Both the position numbers and the translations under genes were made by a program. A DNA stretch of 64,000 nucleotides, taken from assembly GCF_900188155.1 (NCBI RefSeq), contig NZ_FZOG01000001.1, positions 1,077,104 to 1,141,103 on the forward strand. The letters are read 5' to 3'. This DNA is from Pseudomonas segetis. GTDB lineage: Bacteria > Pseudomonadota > Gammaproteobacteria > Pseudomonadales > Pseudomonadaceae. The notes below the pieces were generated by a model that had not been told where the DNA came from, made no database searches, and worked only from the letters and a program-made list of their open reading frames with translations. Shown here one piece after another: positions 1 to 12,819 of the stretch. Each line of letters begins with the position of its first letter. Position 1 is the first letter of the stretch.

Positions 1-1
1 T

Positions 2-2671
2 GTTCGTCATGTGTTTTTTACGCAAATGTGTGCGGTTCTACCAGCGTCATTAGTTGCCTATTACACGGCGCTCGCCACAGCGTTTGATCGGCATCAGATA
101 ACGCCGCTTTTGCCTGAACCGATGCTCCCGGTCCAGCAAGGGCGCGATGCTGATTATCGGGTCGATAGCCTGGATAGCGGCAATGCTGAGTTCAAGCAGG
201 CTGAGGAGGTGGCGGTCAGTCCCATCCAGCGTGATGTTCTTGAGCGCCTGTTGCTGTGCCCGCCGCCGGCGCAAGGCTGGACAGCCGATAGCCTGCTTAA
301 GTATTTCGAGAGCAACGGTTTCTACCTCAATGAGCGTCAACGCGAAGACACCCATTTGGTCAGTGGGGTGTTTCAGTCATTGCAACATGAACAGGCCATG
401 GCCGACTCGTTAAAGCCTGCATTGAACAAGCTTCTTTTGCCGGTGTTGGATGCAACGCTCCGAGAACCTGCCGCCATCTCGGATAAGCACCACCCTGTAC
501 GCGCTACGCTTGACCGCTTGCTGTCGCTGGCAGAGTTATCCGAGCCGTTGCTGGAGGCGCGCCTTGAGGTCCTGATCGACTACCTGGTGACTCACTACCA
601 GGGCAATAGCCTTTCATTCTCCAGCATTGATGCTGAACTGGACGAGCTGCTTGAGGTTCAACAGCGCGCATACCGGCGCAGTGTCAAACGTGTGGCGGAG
701 CTCTATCGCGGGCAAGAAGCCTTGCTTAATGCCAGGTGCAGCGTTTCTCTAGGGTTGACTGAGGTGCTTGGTGCTCGGCCGCCAAAGTTGTTGCTGCAAT
801 GGCTGCAAGCTGGCTGGCGTGACTTGTTGGTGTACAGGTTCATACGGGCCGATGTTGAGGATCAATGGCGTGCTGATCTGGAGCTGACCCGCTTGTTGGC
901 AGAATATCTGCTGTCTTCAAGTACCCATAGAAACGAGTCAGAAAGACGTAAGCGCAGCCTGGAGGTTGATCATCTGCTCTCCAGCATGGGGCGCAAGCTC
1001 GACGAGTTTGGTATCGCCAATGCCAATTGCAAACTGATACTTGAAAGGATGCGCCAGCAGATGCTGGCTGGGCACGAGGTGGAGCTGGGCGAGCTGGATA
1101 CGCCTGAAATACCCCGTTCACAAGTGCCCCCGCAATTACAGCGTTGGCAGGCGTCCCTTGAAAGCCTTGAGGAAGGCGACTGGCTGGAAAATGCGGATGG
1201 CCAGCCATTGCAGTTGGTATGGCGTAGCTCGCAAAAAGACCAATATGTGCTGGTTGATAAGAAAGGCGTCGAGGTGAGCCATTTGACAATCGCCGAGCTG
1301 AGCGAGCTCGTCTCTGAAGGACTGTTGTTGATTGCGCAAAATGACGGCGGTGATCAAGGGATTATCCAGCGCGCACTGCAAGGTATTGTGGGCCGGCTGT
1401 ATCGTGAAATCAGCCATGCGCGAAGTCACGATGAGCTGACCGGCTTGCTCAATCGGCGAAGTTTTGAAGCCGTGGTGGCCAAAAGCTTGTCCAGTGAAGT
1501 CAGGGTGAGTTATTTGCTCGCGCAGATTGACCAGTTCAGTGTCTTGAATAGCCATCTGGGCTTGGTGGCTGGTGATGCGTGTCTCAAGCATGTAGCCCAG
1601 GCACTACAGCGCATGTTGCCCGAACAAGGCGTGCTTGCACGCCTGGATGGAGTCGAGTTTGCTGCAATGATCCCGCAATGTGATGAGGACAGCGCCTCGG
1701 TGCTGGCAGAGAAACTACGGGCAGGCATAGAAAACGAAGTGTTCGACTGGCAAGGGCACAGCCATACCGTAACCCTGAGTATTGGCATCGTCAGCAACGC
1801 CGAAAGCCATGATGTAGCCAGTGTGTTGAGCAACCTGTATGCGGCGAGCAATCACGCAAAGGAATCAGGTCGTAACCGGGTCCATCGCTATAGTGTTCCG
1901 GCTGATGATGAACGAGTGGGGTTGTTGGCGATCGCGGCACGGATTGATCAGATCATCAGGTGTGAAGAGCTCTCGCTAAGGGTTCAACAGATTGCTACGA
2001 CTGACATCAATGCCCGTCAACTTCCTCACTACGAGTTGTTGCTGGTAATGGAAAACGACCTGCCACTCGAAGATTTTATAGCGGCTGCCGAACGCTATAA
2101 CCGAATGGCCAAGGTTGATCGCTGGGTGCTTGAACAGGCATTTAGCCAGCTCGAAAAAGCTCCGGATCTGTGGCAGCGCTGTTCTTCGATCTCGATCAAC
2201 TTATCAGGCAACAGTTTGAATGATGGCGGCTTGCTAGCTTTTGTCGAGGAGTTGTTTGAGCGCTACGAGGTCGCGCCGCAGCGCATTTGCTTTGAAATTA
2301 CGGAAACCACGGCGGTTGCCAACCTGGCCAATGTTGCAGACCTGGTGCGTCGCTTGCAAAGGCTTGGCTGTTCGTTCGCGCTGGATGATTTTGGCGTTGG
2401 TTTCTCCTCGTTTGATTATCTCAAGCGCTTGCCAGTCGATATCGTAAAAATTGATGGCAGTTTTGTGCGTGAGATCGCTCATTCATCCAGCGATCTGGCG
2501 ATGGTTCGTTCAATCAATGATCTGGCCCATACGTTGGGTCGCGTTACCGTGGCCGAATACGTTGAGAATCAACAAATCCGCGAGCTATTGATCGACATAG
2601 GCGTGGACTATGTCCAAGGCTATGGAGTGCAAATGCCAAGAAGCTTTGTTGGTTTACTGGCTGATGCATAG
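2..2671 (+). CDS. DUF1631 / degenerate GGDEF / EAL protein (5' end probably outside window)
   Basis: The reading frame is open to the left edge, so the true start may lie upstream; the first in-window start codon is GTG at 11. The N-terminal half (about residues 50-450 from that GTG) resembles DUF1631, with the family-like LKPALNKLLLPVLD...HPVRATLDRL stretch. A diguanylate-cyclase-like domain follows, in which the signature reads RLDGVEF instead of RxGGDEF, so cyclase activity is unlikely. The C-terminal EAL domain keeps most phosphodiesterase residues: YELLL (EAL position), INLSG, FEITET, LDDFG, KIDG, AEYVE and VQGYG. I infer a cytoplasmic c-di-GMP phosphodiesterase or effector. There are no obvious membrane segments. 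Confidence 0.8.
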   Translation, partial: VRHVFFTQMCAVLPASLVAYYTALATAFDRHQITPLLPEPMLPVQQGRDADYRVDSLDSGNAEFKQAEEVAVSPIQRDVLERLLLCPPPAQGWTADSLLKYFESNGFYLNERQREDTHLVSGVFQSLQHEQAMADSLKPALNKLLLPVLDATLREPAAISDKHHPVRATLDRLLSLAELSEPLLEARLEVLIDYLVTHYQGNSLSFSSIDAELDELLEVQQRAYRRSVKRVAELYRGQEALLNARCSVSLGLTEVLGARPPKLLLQWLQAGWRDLLVYRFIRADVEDQWRADLELTRLLAEYLLSSSTHRNESERRKRSLEVDHLLSSMGRKLDEFGIANANCKLILERMRQQMLAGHEVELGELDTPEIPRSQVPPQLQRWQASLESLEEGDWLENADGQPLQLVWRSSQKDQYVLVDKKGVEVSHLTIAELSELVSEGLLLIAQNDGGDQGIIQRALQGIVGRLYREISHARSHDELTGLLNRRSFEAVVAKSLSSEVRVSYLLAQIDQFSVLNSHLGLVAGDACLKHVAQALQRMLPEQGVLARLDGVEFAAMIPQCDEDSASVLAEKLRAGIENEVFDWQGHSHTVTLSIGIVSNAESHDVASVLSNLYAASNHAKESGRNRVHRYSVPADDERVGLLAIAARIDQIIRCEELSLRVQQIATTDINARQLPHYELLLVMENDLPLEDFIAAAERYNRMAKVDRWVLEQAFSQLEKAPDLWQRCSSISINLSGNSLNDGGLLAFVEELFERYEVAPQRICFEITETTAVANLANVADLVRRLQRLGCSFALDDFGVGFSSFDYLKRLPVDIVKIDGSFVREIAHSSSDLAMVRSINDLAHTLGRVTVAEYVENQQIRELLIDIGVDYVQGYGVQMPRSFVGLLADA

Positions 2672-2811
2672 CCGTGTGCATTGTGGGCAGGTATTGCCTG
2701 TTGGCCCCAGCCCATGATGCTTTTCATCTATCGTGGTAATAAGCGCCTTACCCTTGTATAGGCAGTCCCGCGCATAGATAGTAAGCATTCAATTTCAGGG
2801 GGCTGACTGCT

Positions 2812-3741
2812 ATGGATTCAACGCAAGCCGACTATGCGAACTTTCGGGCTGCCTGGCTTGCTCAAGCCCAGGCAAATCCTTGGGTAACGGCTGGTTTTTT
2901 TGGTGCGGTACTGGCGGTTGTATACCTGCTGATCAGTGCTGTGTTCAGTGCGGCCGATGCTGAGCATACCGAGCGTCTGCGCTATGCATTCTATGCCGGC
3001 GGAGCAGGCTTTGTGGCAACAGGGTTTGGCGCTGTATTGGCCGTTGCGCTTAAACAAATAAGCAACCGTACCCAGGACAGCATGCTTGGCTTTGCTGCCG
3101 GGATGATGCTTGCGGCCAGTTCATTTTCGCTCATTCTTCCTGGGCTGGACGCTGCAAAAGATATAACCGGCAGTAGCATTTTATCGGCTGCAACCGTGGT
3201 GCTTGGACTGGGGCTTGGCACGCTATTGATGCTCGGCCTGGACCACTTTACCCCGCACGAGCATGAAAGCACCGGGCCTTGCGGGCCCAACGCAGAGCGA
3301 ATCAACAGGGTCTGGTTGTTCATATTTGCAATTACGTTGCATAACCTGCCAGAAGGCATGGCCATGGGTGTCGGTTTTGCTGGCGGCGATCTGAGTGTCG
3401 GTATTCCACTGGCCAGTGCCATTTCGATCCAGGACATACCCGAGGGCCTGGCCGTAGCCTTGGCGCTGCGTACCACTGGGCTGTCGACGCTTACTGCCGC
3501 GTTGGTCGCAATTGCAACCGGCTTGATGGAACCCATTGGTGCTTTGATTGGCGTGGGTATTTCCAGTGGCTATGCCTTGGCTTACCCGATCAGCCTGAGT
3601 TTGGCGGCAGGCGCCATGTTATTCGTTGTATCCCATGAAATTATTCCGGAAACCCACCGCAACGGTCATCAAACCAGTGCGACGCTGGGATTGATGGGCG
3701 GTTTTGCCTTGATGATGTTTCTTGATACTGCTCTGGGGTGA
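2812..3741 (+). CDS. ZIP family divalent metal transporter (GufA type)
   Basis: This 309-residue inner-membrane protein has about eight hydrophobic segments. The two metal-binding transmembrane motifs of the ZIP family are clear: HNLPEG at residues 177-182 and QDIPEG near 207-212. The second begins with Gln-Asp rather than His, as in the GufA subgroup. A short His/Asp-rich loop (DHFTPHEHES) between helices is a typical metal-sensing or binding loop. ZIP proteins move Zn2+, Fe2+ or Mn2+ into the cytoplasm; the exact metal cannot be read from sequence. The ATG follows a GGGGG-type ribosome site. It appears monocistronic, between the c-di-GMP protein and a convergent acetyltransferase. Confidence 0.88.
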   Translation: MDSTQADYANFRAAWLAQAQANPWVTAGFFGAVLAVVYLLISAVFSAADAEHTERLRYAFYAGGAGFVATGFGAVLAVALKQISNRTQDSMLGFAAGMMLAASSFSLILPGLDAAKDITGSSILSAATVVLGLGLGTLLMLGLDHFTPHEHESTGPCGPNAERINRVWLFIFAITLHNLPEGMAMGVGFAGGDLSVGIPLASAISIQDIPEGLAVALALRTTGLSTLTAALVAIATGLMEPIGALIGVGISSGYALAYPISLSLAAGAMLFVVSHEIIPETHRNGHQTSATLGLMGGFALMMFLDTALG

Positions 3742-3767
3742 TGCCGGGGTGAGTCGTTAATCAAGCG

Positions 3768-4280
3768 TCAGTCAATCAGGCATGCCATATGCAGCTTGCT
3801 GATATAACGGTCAGCCAGTGCTATTGCCATCGACTCCAGGCCGAATTGCTCAAAGCCACAACTGCGATACAGCGCAATGGCGGCGGGGTTGGTCTCGCTG
3901 ACGGTGAGTTGCATCAGCTTGATGCCACCGCGCTTGCTTGCCAGCTGTTGCGCCTGTTCAATAAGGCTTCGGCCAAGGCCCTGCCCACGATGGTCCTGGG
4001 CAACGTACAAGCCAAATAATGTGGCTTTATGCCGTGTTTTCTCTTGGCTCTTGAAGGATACGCCGACCACTGCGCATAGCGCGCCTGTATCGTCATGCGC
4101 CCCAAGAACCACCGAGCCTGGCTGTTTGGTATCAGTCAGGCGAGCTTGCCACCATGCCAGGGATTTCTTTTCACGCTCGTGGCGGGTCGAGGAAAAGGCA
4201 TCCGGATGGGCACTGTAGGCGGCCAGCATCAAGGATCTGTAGGCGTGGGCATCAGCGGGCTTTAGTACACGAATCAACAT
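3768..4280 (-). CDS. GNAT family N-acetyltransferase
   Basis: I chose the ATG at 4280 (170 residues), because the N-terminal extension available upstream (to 4415) does not resemble the family and overlaps another coding-like frame. The domain starts at once with MLIRVLKPADAHAYR. The acetyl-CoA pyrophosphate loop RGQGLG is at residues 98-103, followed by the SETNPAAIALYRSCGF motif of the GNAT C-terminal half. Such proteins transfer acetyl from acetyl-CoA to an amine; the substrate is unknown. It lies convergent to the ZIP transporter gene, 27 bp from its end. No strong ribosome-binding site is visible before either ATG, so the start is less certain than the family. Confidence 0.8.
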   Translation of the reverse strand: MLIRVLKPADAHAYRSLMLAAYSAHPDAFSSTRHEREKKSLAWWQARLTDTKQPGSVVLGAHDDTGALCAVVGVSFKSQEKTRHKATLFGLYVAQDHRGQGLGRSLIEQAQQLASKRGGIKLMQLTVSETNPAAIALYRSCGFEQFGLESMAIALADRYISKLHMACLID

Positions 4281-4319
4281 TTGGCAGTCTGTTAGCAGCA
4301 ATGGTTTATCAAGCGGCGG

Positions 4320-4604
4320 GTGGGCGTTGGCATCTGTGATAGCGTCCATGATAACCACACAGGGCCAGCAAGGCGTGTGATCCGTCAATCCATCCGGCTG
4401 TTTCAGCTGCTTCAAGCCTTGGGTAAGCGCTATCCAGTTGCTCGTCGGTTAATTGGCTGTTGTCTGCCACGGCCTGAAGCTGACGCAGTAACGCACAACA
4501 TCAGCAACGCTAGATAAACAGTATTCAGGGACAAACCACGGGCCTGGGCAGTTGCAATGGCCCTTTAGTTTAGCGGTTTGTTCCGGGTTCTGTAGCACAA
4601 TCAT
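4320..4604 (-). pseudogene. possible frameshifted small ORF
   Basis: Two coding-like minus-strand frames abut here. The first runs from an ATG at 4604 to a stop at 4449-4451 (51 residues, with a Cys-rich CNCPGPW segment). The second, in another frame, reads through about 4495-4320 with a plausible hydrophilic peptide (QLTDEQLDSAYPRLEAAE) and no start of its own. One single-base shift near 4480-4500 would join them into about 95 residues ending just before the acetyltransferase. I do not recognise a family. It may be a decayed gene, or chance open frames. Confidence 0.25.
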
Positions 4605-4723
4605 GAGCGCAAAATGCACTGAATCCATCGATGCAGGCTGCGTACAGAGATTTTCAGAGAGTGGTTAGGCAGTGCAGGCTATATACTAGTCACTGGTTTG
4701 CTTACAGCTGCGTGGAGCGGTCG

Positions 4724-5026
4724 ATGAAATTTATACATCAGCGTGAACATCTCAATGAAGACGACCTGGTCGTTATCGAGTGTTCACAAACCTGCAATAT
4801 CCGCCTGATGAACGACGCGAATTTCCGCAGTTTCAAAAACGGCGGGCGTCACACCTATCATGGTGGCGCGTTCGATAAGTTCCCGGTGCGCATCACTGTG
4901 CCGAGCACTGGTTTCTGGAATATTACGATTGATACCGTTTCGCGCAAGGCGATCAGCGTTACGCGCAAGCCTACGCTCAAGCACTCGATCAAACTGGTTC
5001 GTCGTTCCGAGTCAAAGTTCAGCTAA
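4724..5026 (+). CDS. DUF1883 domain-containing protein
   Basis: A 100-residue protein starting at the ATG at 4724, preceded by a GGAGCGG ribosome site; an in-frame extension upstream to 4631 has no family similarity. The whole protein matches the DUF1883 pattern: an opening MKFIHQREHLNEDDLVVI, a central NIRLMNDANFRSFKNGGRHTYHGG block and a basic C-terminal tail. The family forms a small beta-rich fold and has no established function. There is no signal peptide, so it is probably cytoplasmic. It is transcribed alone and shares a bidirectional terminator with convergent metH. Confidence 0.8.
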   Translation: MKFIHQREHLNEDDLVVIECSQTCNIRLMNDANFRSFKNGGRHTYHGGAFDKFPVRITVPSTGFWNITIDTVSRKAISVTRKPTLKHSIKLVRRSESKFS

Positions 5027-5042
5027 GTTGGCGTCAAGCACA

Positions 5043-5069
5043 AAGAAGCCCGCAATTGCGGGCTTCTTT
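5043..5069. terminator. bidirectional Rho-independent terminator, DUF1883 gene / metH
   Basis: A near-perfect inverted repeat (AAGAAGCCCGC, AATT, GCGGGCTTCTT) with A and T runs on both sides lies between two convergent genes, so it can serve both strands. Confidence 0.85.
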
Positions 5070-5089
5070 GTGCTGAGGTGCAGTCAAAC

Positions 5090-8788
<3,699 letters not shown>

Positions 8789-8873
8789 GGACACGAATAC
8801 CTAAGAATTACGGGATACAGAAGGGCGCGATAATAGCAAAGCTGCACGCTTTTGCAGCGCGTGCGGATAAACA

Positions 8874-8886
8874 TGAATTTGATTCA
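8874..8886. promoter_or_regulatory. MetR-type operator in the metH/cti intergenic region
   Basis: The sequence TGAATTTGATTCA fits the enterobacterial MetR consensus TGAA-N5-TTCA with the preferred T at the centre, and it lies inside a longer perfect palindrome (7 bp arms, 8872-8888). It sits about 86 bp upstream of the metH start, where a LysR-type activator would bind. Assignment to MetR is inferred from the consensus and from the adjacent metH. Confidence 0.6.
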
Positions 8887-8956
8887 TGATGATGACGATA
8901 GCCACGTAATAGTGCTGGAGGCTAAAATCGCCGCAACGCTCTATAAGGATGTGGTG

Positions 8957-11242
8957 ATGCAGTATCGTTCATTTATCTCGGCATGTTTTGCCTTGGCCAG
9001 CCCGTTGCTGGCGGCCGAACAAATTTCTTACAGCAAAGACATTCAGCCGATCTTCACTAAAAACTGCGTTGCTTGCCATGCCTGCTATGACGCACCTTGC
9101 CAGCTCAAGCTTGAAAGTGGTGAAGGGGCAGAGCGTGGTGCCAGTCAGTCTCCTGTATATGATGGCTCGCGTAAAAAAGCCCAGGACCCTACGCGTTTGT
9201 TCTACGACGCCCATACCGTGACCGAGTGGCGTAACAAGGGCTTCAATTCGGTACTCGACCAGCAAGGCAGCCAGGCTGCATTAATGTCGCGCATGCTCAA
9301 GCTCGGGCACGACAACAATAGCTTTGCCCCCAATAGCAAGCTGCCTGAAAAACTTGACCTTGGCATCAACAGAGTCAATCAATGCACCTTGCCTGGTGAT
9401 TTCGACAAGTTTGCCGCAAAAAATCCCGCTGTCGGCATGCCATTCGCGGTGACGGGCCTTACAGCTGAAGACTACCAAACCCTGCAACGCTGGCTCGCCA
9501 GTGGGGCGCCTGTCGATAAGTCAGTGCCTGTTGCCACGCCAGCTGAAATAGCCCAGGTGCAGGAATGGGAAGCGTTCTTCAACCAGCATGGTGCGCGTGA
9601 AGAACTGGTTTCGCGCTGGCTTTACGAACACCTGTTCCTTGCGCATTTGTATTTTGACGATGGCAAAACCCGGCATTTTTTCCAATTGGTGCGCTCACGG
9701 ACTCCGAGCGGAAAACCGATTGATCCAATCGCCACCCGCCGTCCCAACGAAGATCCAGGCACTGACTTTTATTACCGCATAGCGATGGTGCCTGATGTCA
9801 TTGTGCACAAGACTCATATTACCTATGCGTTGAGTCGCAAGAAAATGGCGCATATCAAGTCGATGTTCCTTGACTCATCCTGGACGGCCGATGCGATACC
9901 TGGCTACGGTGCACAGCGCAGGGCCAATCCGTTCGAGACCTACAAGGCGATCCCGGCCGAGGCCCGTTATCAATTCATGCTCGATGATGCCGAGTACTTT
10001 GTCCGTACCTTTATTCGTGGCCCGGTTTGTCGAGGTCAAATTGCCACTGATGTGATACGTGATAATTTCTGGACGTTCTTCCAGGACCCCAAGCACGACC
10101 TGTACATCACCGATCCGGAATATCGCGCAGAGGCGACTCCCTTGCTGGCGATGCCTGGCCAGTTCGATGACATCGGTAGCCTGGTCGGCATGTGGGATGA
10201 CTATCATGACAAGCGCAATGAGTATGAAGAGCTGCGTCGAGATCGTTATGAAGATGCGCCGCTACCGAGTTGGTCCAATATCTGGTCGGGAAATGATCAA
10301 TCCCTGCTGTCGATCTTTCGTCAGTTTGACAGTGCGACGGTACGCCGAGGCCTGATTGGTGGCATTCCGCAAACCATCTGGTGGATGGATTATCCACTGC
10401 TGGAGCGCACCTACTATCAACTGGTGGTCAATTTTGATGTGTTCGGCAATGTCTCGCATCAGGCGCAAACACGGCTGTACTTTGATTTGATCCGTAACGG
10501 CGCCGAGCAGAACTTTCTACGCTTGATGCCGGCGGACTCACGCGAAGGGATATTGAAGGACTGGTACCGCAACAGTGGTCGTCTGAAGCTCTGGTTAAAC
10601 TACTACGAGGGTATCGACACCGATACCAAGACCGCGCTTTCGCTTGATCCCAAGCATCCCAAGCGTGATTTTGCAGAGCAACTGCTGATGCGTTCAGGTG
10701 ATCTGAACGTCGCGCCAGACCCTATCAACCGCTGCCTGGACGGCCATTGCTACCAGGCAAGTTCCGATCCGCAGATGCAACATGCCGAGCAAGCATTGAG
10801 CCGTTTGGTGAATAAGCCCGCGGCTGGTCTAAAGGTGATCCATCAGTTACCTGAAGCGACAATGCTGCGGGTGGAGGAGCCCGGTGGCAAACGCAATATC
10901 TACAGCATTTTGCGCAACCGCATGCACAGCAACGTTGCCTTTATCGCGGGCGAAGGGCTGCGCTATGAGCCAGGGCTGGATACCCTGACCATCTACCCAG
11001 GGATCATGAGCAGCTACCCGAATTTTATCTTCAACGTACCGGCGCAAGAGGTGCCGGACTTTGTCAGCGCCCTTGAGCAGGCCAAGGATGCCGAGGCATT
11101 CGAAAAGGTGGTTGACCATTGGGGCGTTCGCCGGACCCATCCGGACTTCTGGCGCTACTTCCATGACCTGACCCGTTATATCGAGGAAACTGACCCAGTA
11201 CAGACGGGTGTGCTGGACATGAACCGCTACGAGAACCTCTGA
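8957..11242 (+). CDS. cti: fatty acid cis/trans isomerase
   Basis: Cti converts cis-unsaturated membrane fatty acids to trans, stiffening the membrane against solvents and heat. The start at 8957 follows an AAGGA ribosome site and gives a 761-residue protein with a signal peptide ending near Ala20 (ACFALASPLLAA), so it is periplasmic. A c-type haem motif CVACH occupies residues 37-41, as in known Pseudomonas Cti, followed by the long conserved isomerase region. An in-frame extension back to 8852 would hide the signal peptide and is rejected. The gene is monocistronic, divergent from metH and convergent with the DUF1223 gene. Confidence 0.95.
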   Translation: MQYRSFISACFALASPLLAAEQISYSKDIQPIFTKNCVACHACYDAPCQLKLESGEGAERGASQSPVYDGSRKKAQDPTRLFYDAHTVTEWRNKGFNSVLDQQGSQAALMSRMLKLGHDNNSFAPNSKLPEKLDLGINRVNQCTLPGDFDKFAAKNPAVGMPFAVTGLTAEDYQTLQRWLASGAPVDKSVPVATPAEIAQVQEWEAFFNQHGAREELVSRWLYEHLFLAHLYFDDGKTRHFFQLVRSRTPSGKPIDPIATRRPNEDPGTDFYYRIAMVPDVIVHKTHITYALSRKKMAHIKSMFLDSSWTADAIPGYGAQRRANPFETYKAIPAEARYQFMLDDAEYFVRTFIRGPVCRGQIATDVIRDNFWTFFQDPKHDLYITDPEYRAEATPLLAMPGQFDDIGSLVGMWDDYHDKRNEYEELRRDRYEDAPLPSWSNIWSGNDQSLLSIFRQFDSATVRRGLIGGIPQTIWWMDYPLLERTYYQLVVNFDVFGNVSHQAQTRLYFDLIRNGAEQNFLRLMPADSREGILKDWYRNSGRLKLWLNYYEGIDTDTKTALSLDPKHPKRDFAEQLLMRSGDLNVAPDPINRCLDGHCYQASSDPQMQHAEQALSRLVNKPAAGLKVIHQLPEATMLRVEEPGGKRNIYSILRNRMHSNVAFIAGEGLRYEPGLDTLTIYPGIMSSYPNFIFNVPAQEVPDFVSALEQAKDAEAFEKVVDHWGVRRTHPDFWRYFHDLTRYIEETDPVQTGVLDMNRYENL

Positions 11243-11251
11243 GTCATCATG

Positions 11252-11274
11252 GCCGCGCAGGCGCTCTGCGCGGC
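11252..11274. terminator. candidate bidirectional terminator hairpin, cti / DUF1223 gene
   Basis: A perfect 9-bp GC-rich stem (GCCGCGCAG / CTGCGCGGC) with a five-base loop lies between two convergent genes. There is no U-run, so intrinsic termination is uncertain. Confidence 0.5.
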
Positions 11275-11283
11275 TATGGAGCC

Positions 11284-12021
11284 TTATGGGCTGATCCAGC
11301 CACCCACGGCTTGATAAGGCGTTGGGTCGCCTGGTGCGCCCAGCCAGGCAACCACGGCCTGGCGCTCGCCGCGCGGATCCTTATGCAGCTTGGTGCGCCA
11401 GTGGTTGTCGCGGGTTGCGCTGACCTGTTGCAGGCTCAGGACGACAAAGTCGTGCTTGATGGTTTTGCCCGCGTTCTCGCCTTTGGTTATCTGTGTGTCT
11501 ATGCCAAATCCAAGGCGGGCGACATAGAGGAGGAGCCCCTTGGGCGGCGTTTTTCGAGGCTCGAATTCTACTTTGAGGTCATCGTCATCAAGGCTTAGTT
11601 GTAATTTGCCAACGGCTTCTTGCTGTTCGGGTAGGGTGAGTGGTTGATGTTGAAACCAGCCACGCCATTCATGACCGGCAACAACGAAACCAGGTGTATA
11701 GACCGACTGGGTGCCCCCGGTTCGCGTATAGGCCCGTTGTCGGGCGCTATAGCTCTGGTTGGCAAAGGGGTCTTGCCAGCCCAGGTAGTCCCAGTAGTCG
11801 ACATGGAAGGCCAGAGGAATGAGCTTTGTCCATAAATCAGGATACTGGACCAGGGATGACAGCCATTTCTCGGCAGGTGGGCAAGAGCTGCAACCTTGGG
11901 AGGTATAGAGTTCCAGCACGCTGGTGGGTTGTTCGCCGCTGGTCAGCGTCTGCACCGAGCCTTGGGCCATTGCGCAACCCAGGAGCAAAACGACGGGCCA
12001 GAATTGCCAGGATTTTTTCAT
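11284..12021 (-). CDS. DUF1223 thioredoxin-like exported protein
   Basis: This 245-residue protein has an N-terminal signal peptide (MKKSWQFWPVVLLLGCAMAQG). The mature part begins with the DUF1223 core: VLELYTSQGCSSCPPAEKWL, a thioredoxin-like beta-alpha unit with a CSSC redox motif. Conserved FHVDYWDYLGWQDPFA and QSVYTPGFVVAGHEWRG blocks follow, both typical of the family. A periplasmic thiol-disulfide role is plausible but unproven. The cysteine next to the signal cleavage site might hint at a lipoprotein, but no proper lipobox follows. It is transcribed divergently from nfuA. Confidence 0.85.
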   Translation of the reverse strand: MKKSWQFWPVVLLLGCAMAQGSVQTLTSGEQPTSVLELYTSQGCSSCPPAEKWLSSLVQYPDLWTKLIPLAFHVDYWDYLGWQDPFANQSYSARQRAYTRTGGTQSVYTPGFVVAGHEWRGWFQHQPLTLPEQQEAVGKLQLSLDDDDLKVEFEPRKTPPKGLLLYVARLGFGIDTQITKGENAGKTIKHDFVVLSLQQVSATRDNHWRTKLHKDPRGERQAVVAWLGAPGDPTPYQAVGGWISP

Positions 12022-12099
12022 CGGTGGGTGTCTCCGCTAAGCCAGTGTGGTGATAAAGACTGGACGGCTGGAGGACTGGGTTGTTACAGCTGGATTTAA

Positions 12100-12759
<660 letters not shown>

Positions 12760-12774
12760 GCAGCGATTGCAGTG

Positions 12775-12803
12775 AACAAAGGCGCCTTGATGGCGCCTTT
12801 GTT
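12775..12803. terminator. bidirectional terminator, nfuA / MFS gene
   Basis: A 12-bp perfect inverted repeat (AACAAAGGCGCC / GGCGCCTTTGTT) with a five-base loop separates the convergent nfuA and MFS genes. Confidence 0.85.
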
Positions 12804-12819
12804 GTGGGTGCCTAACGGC

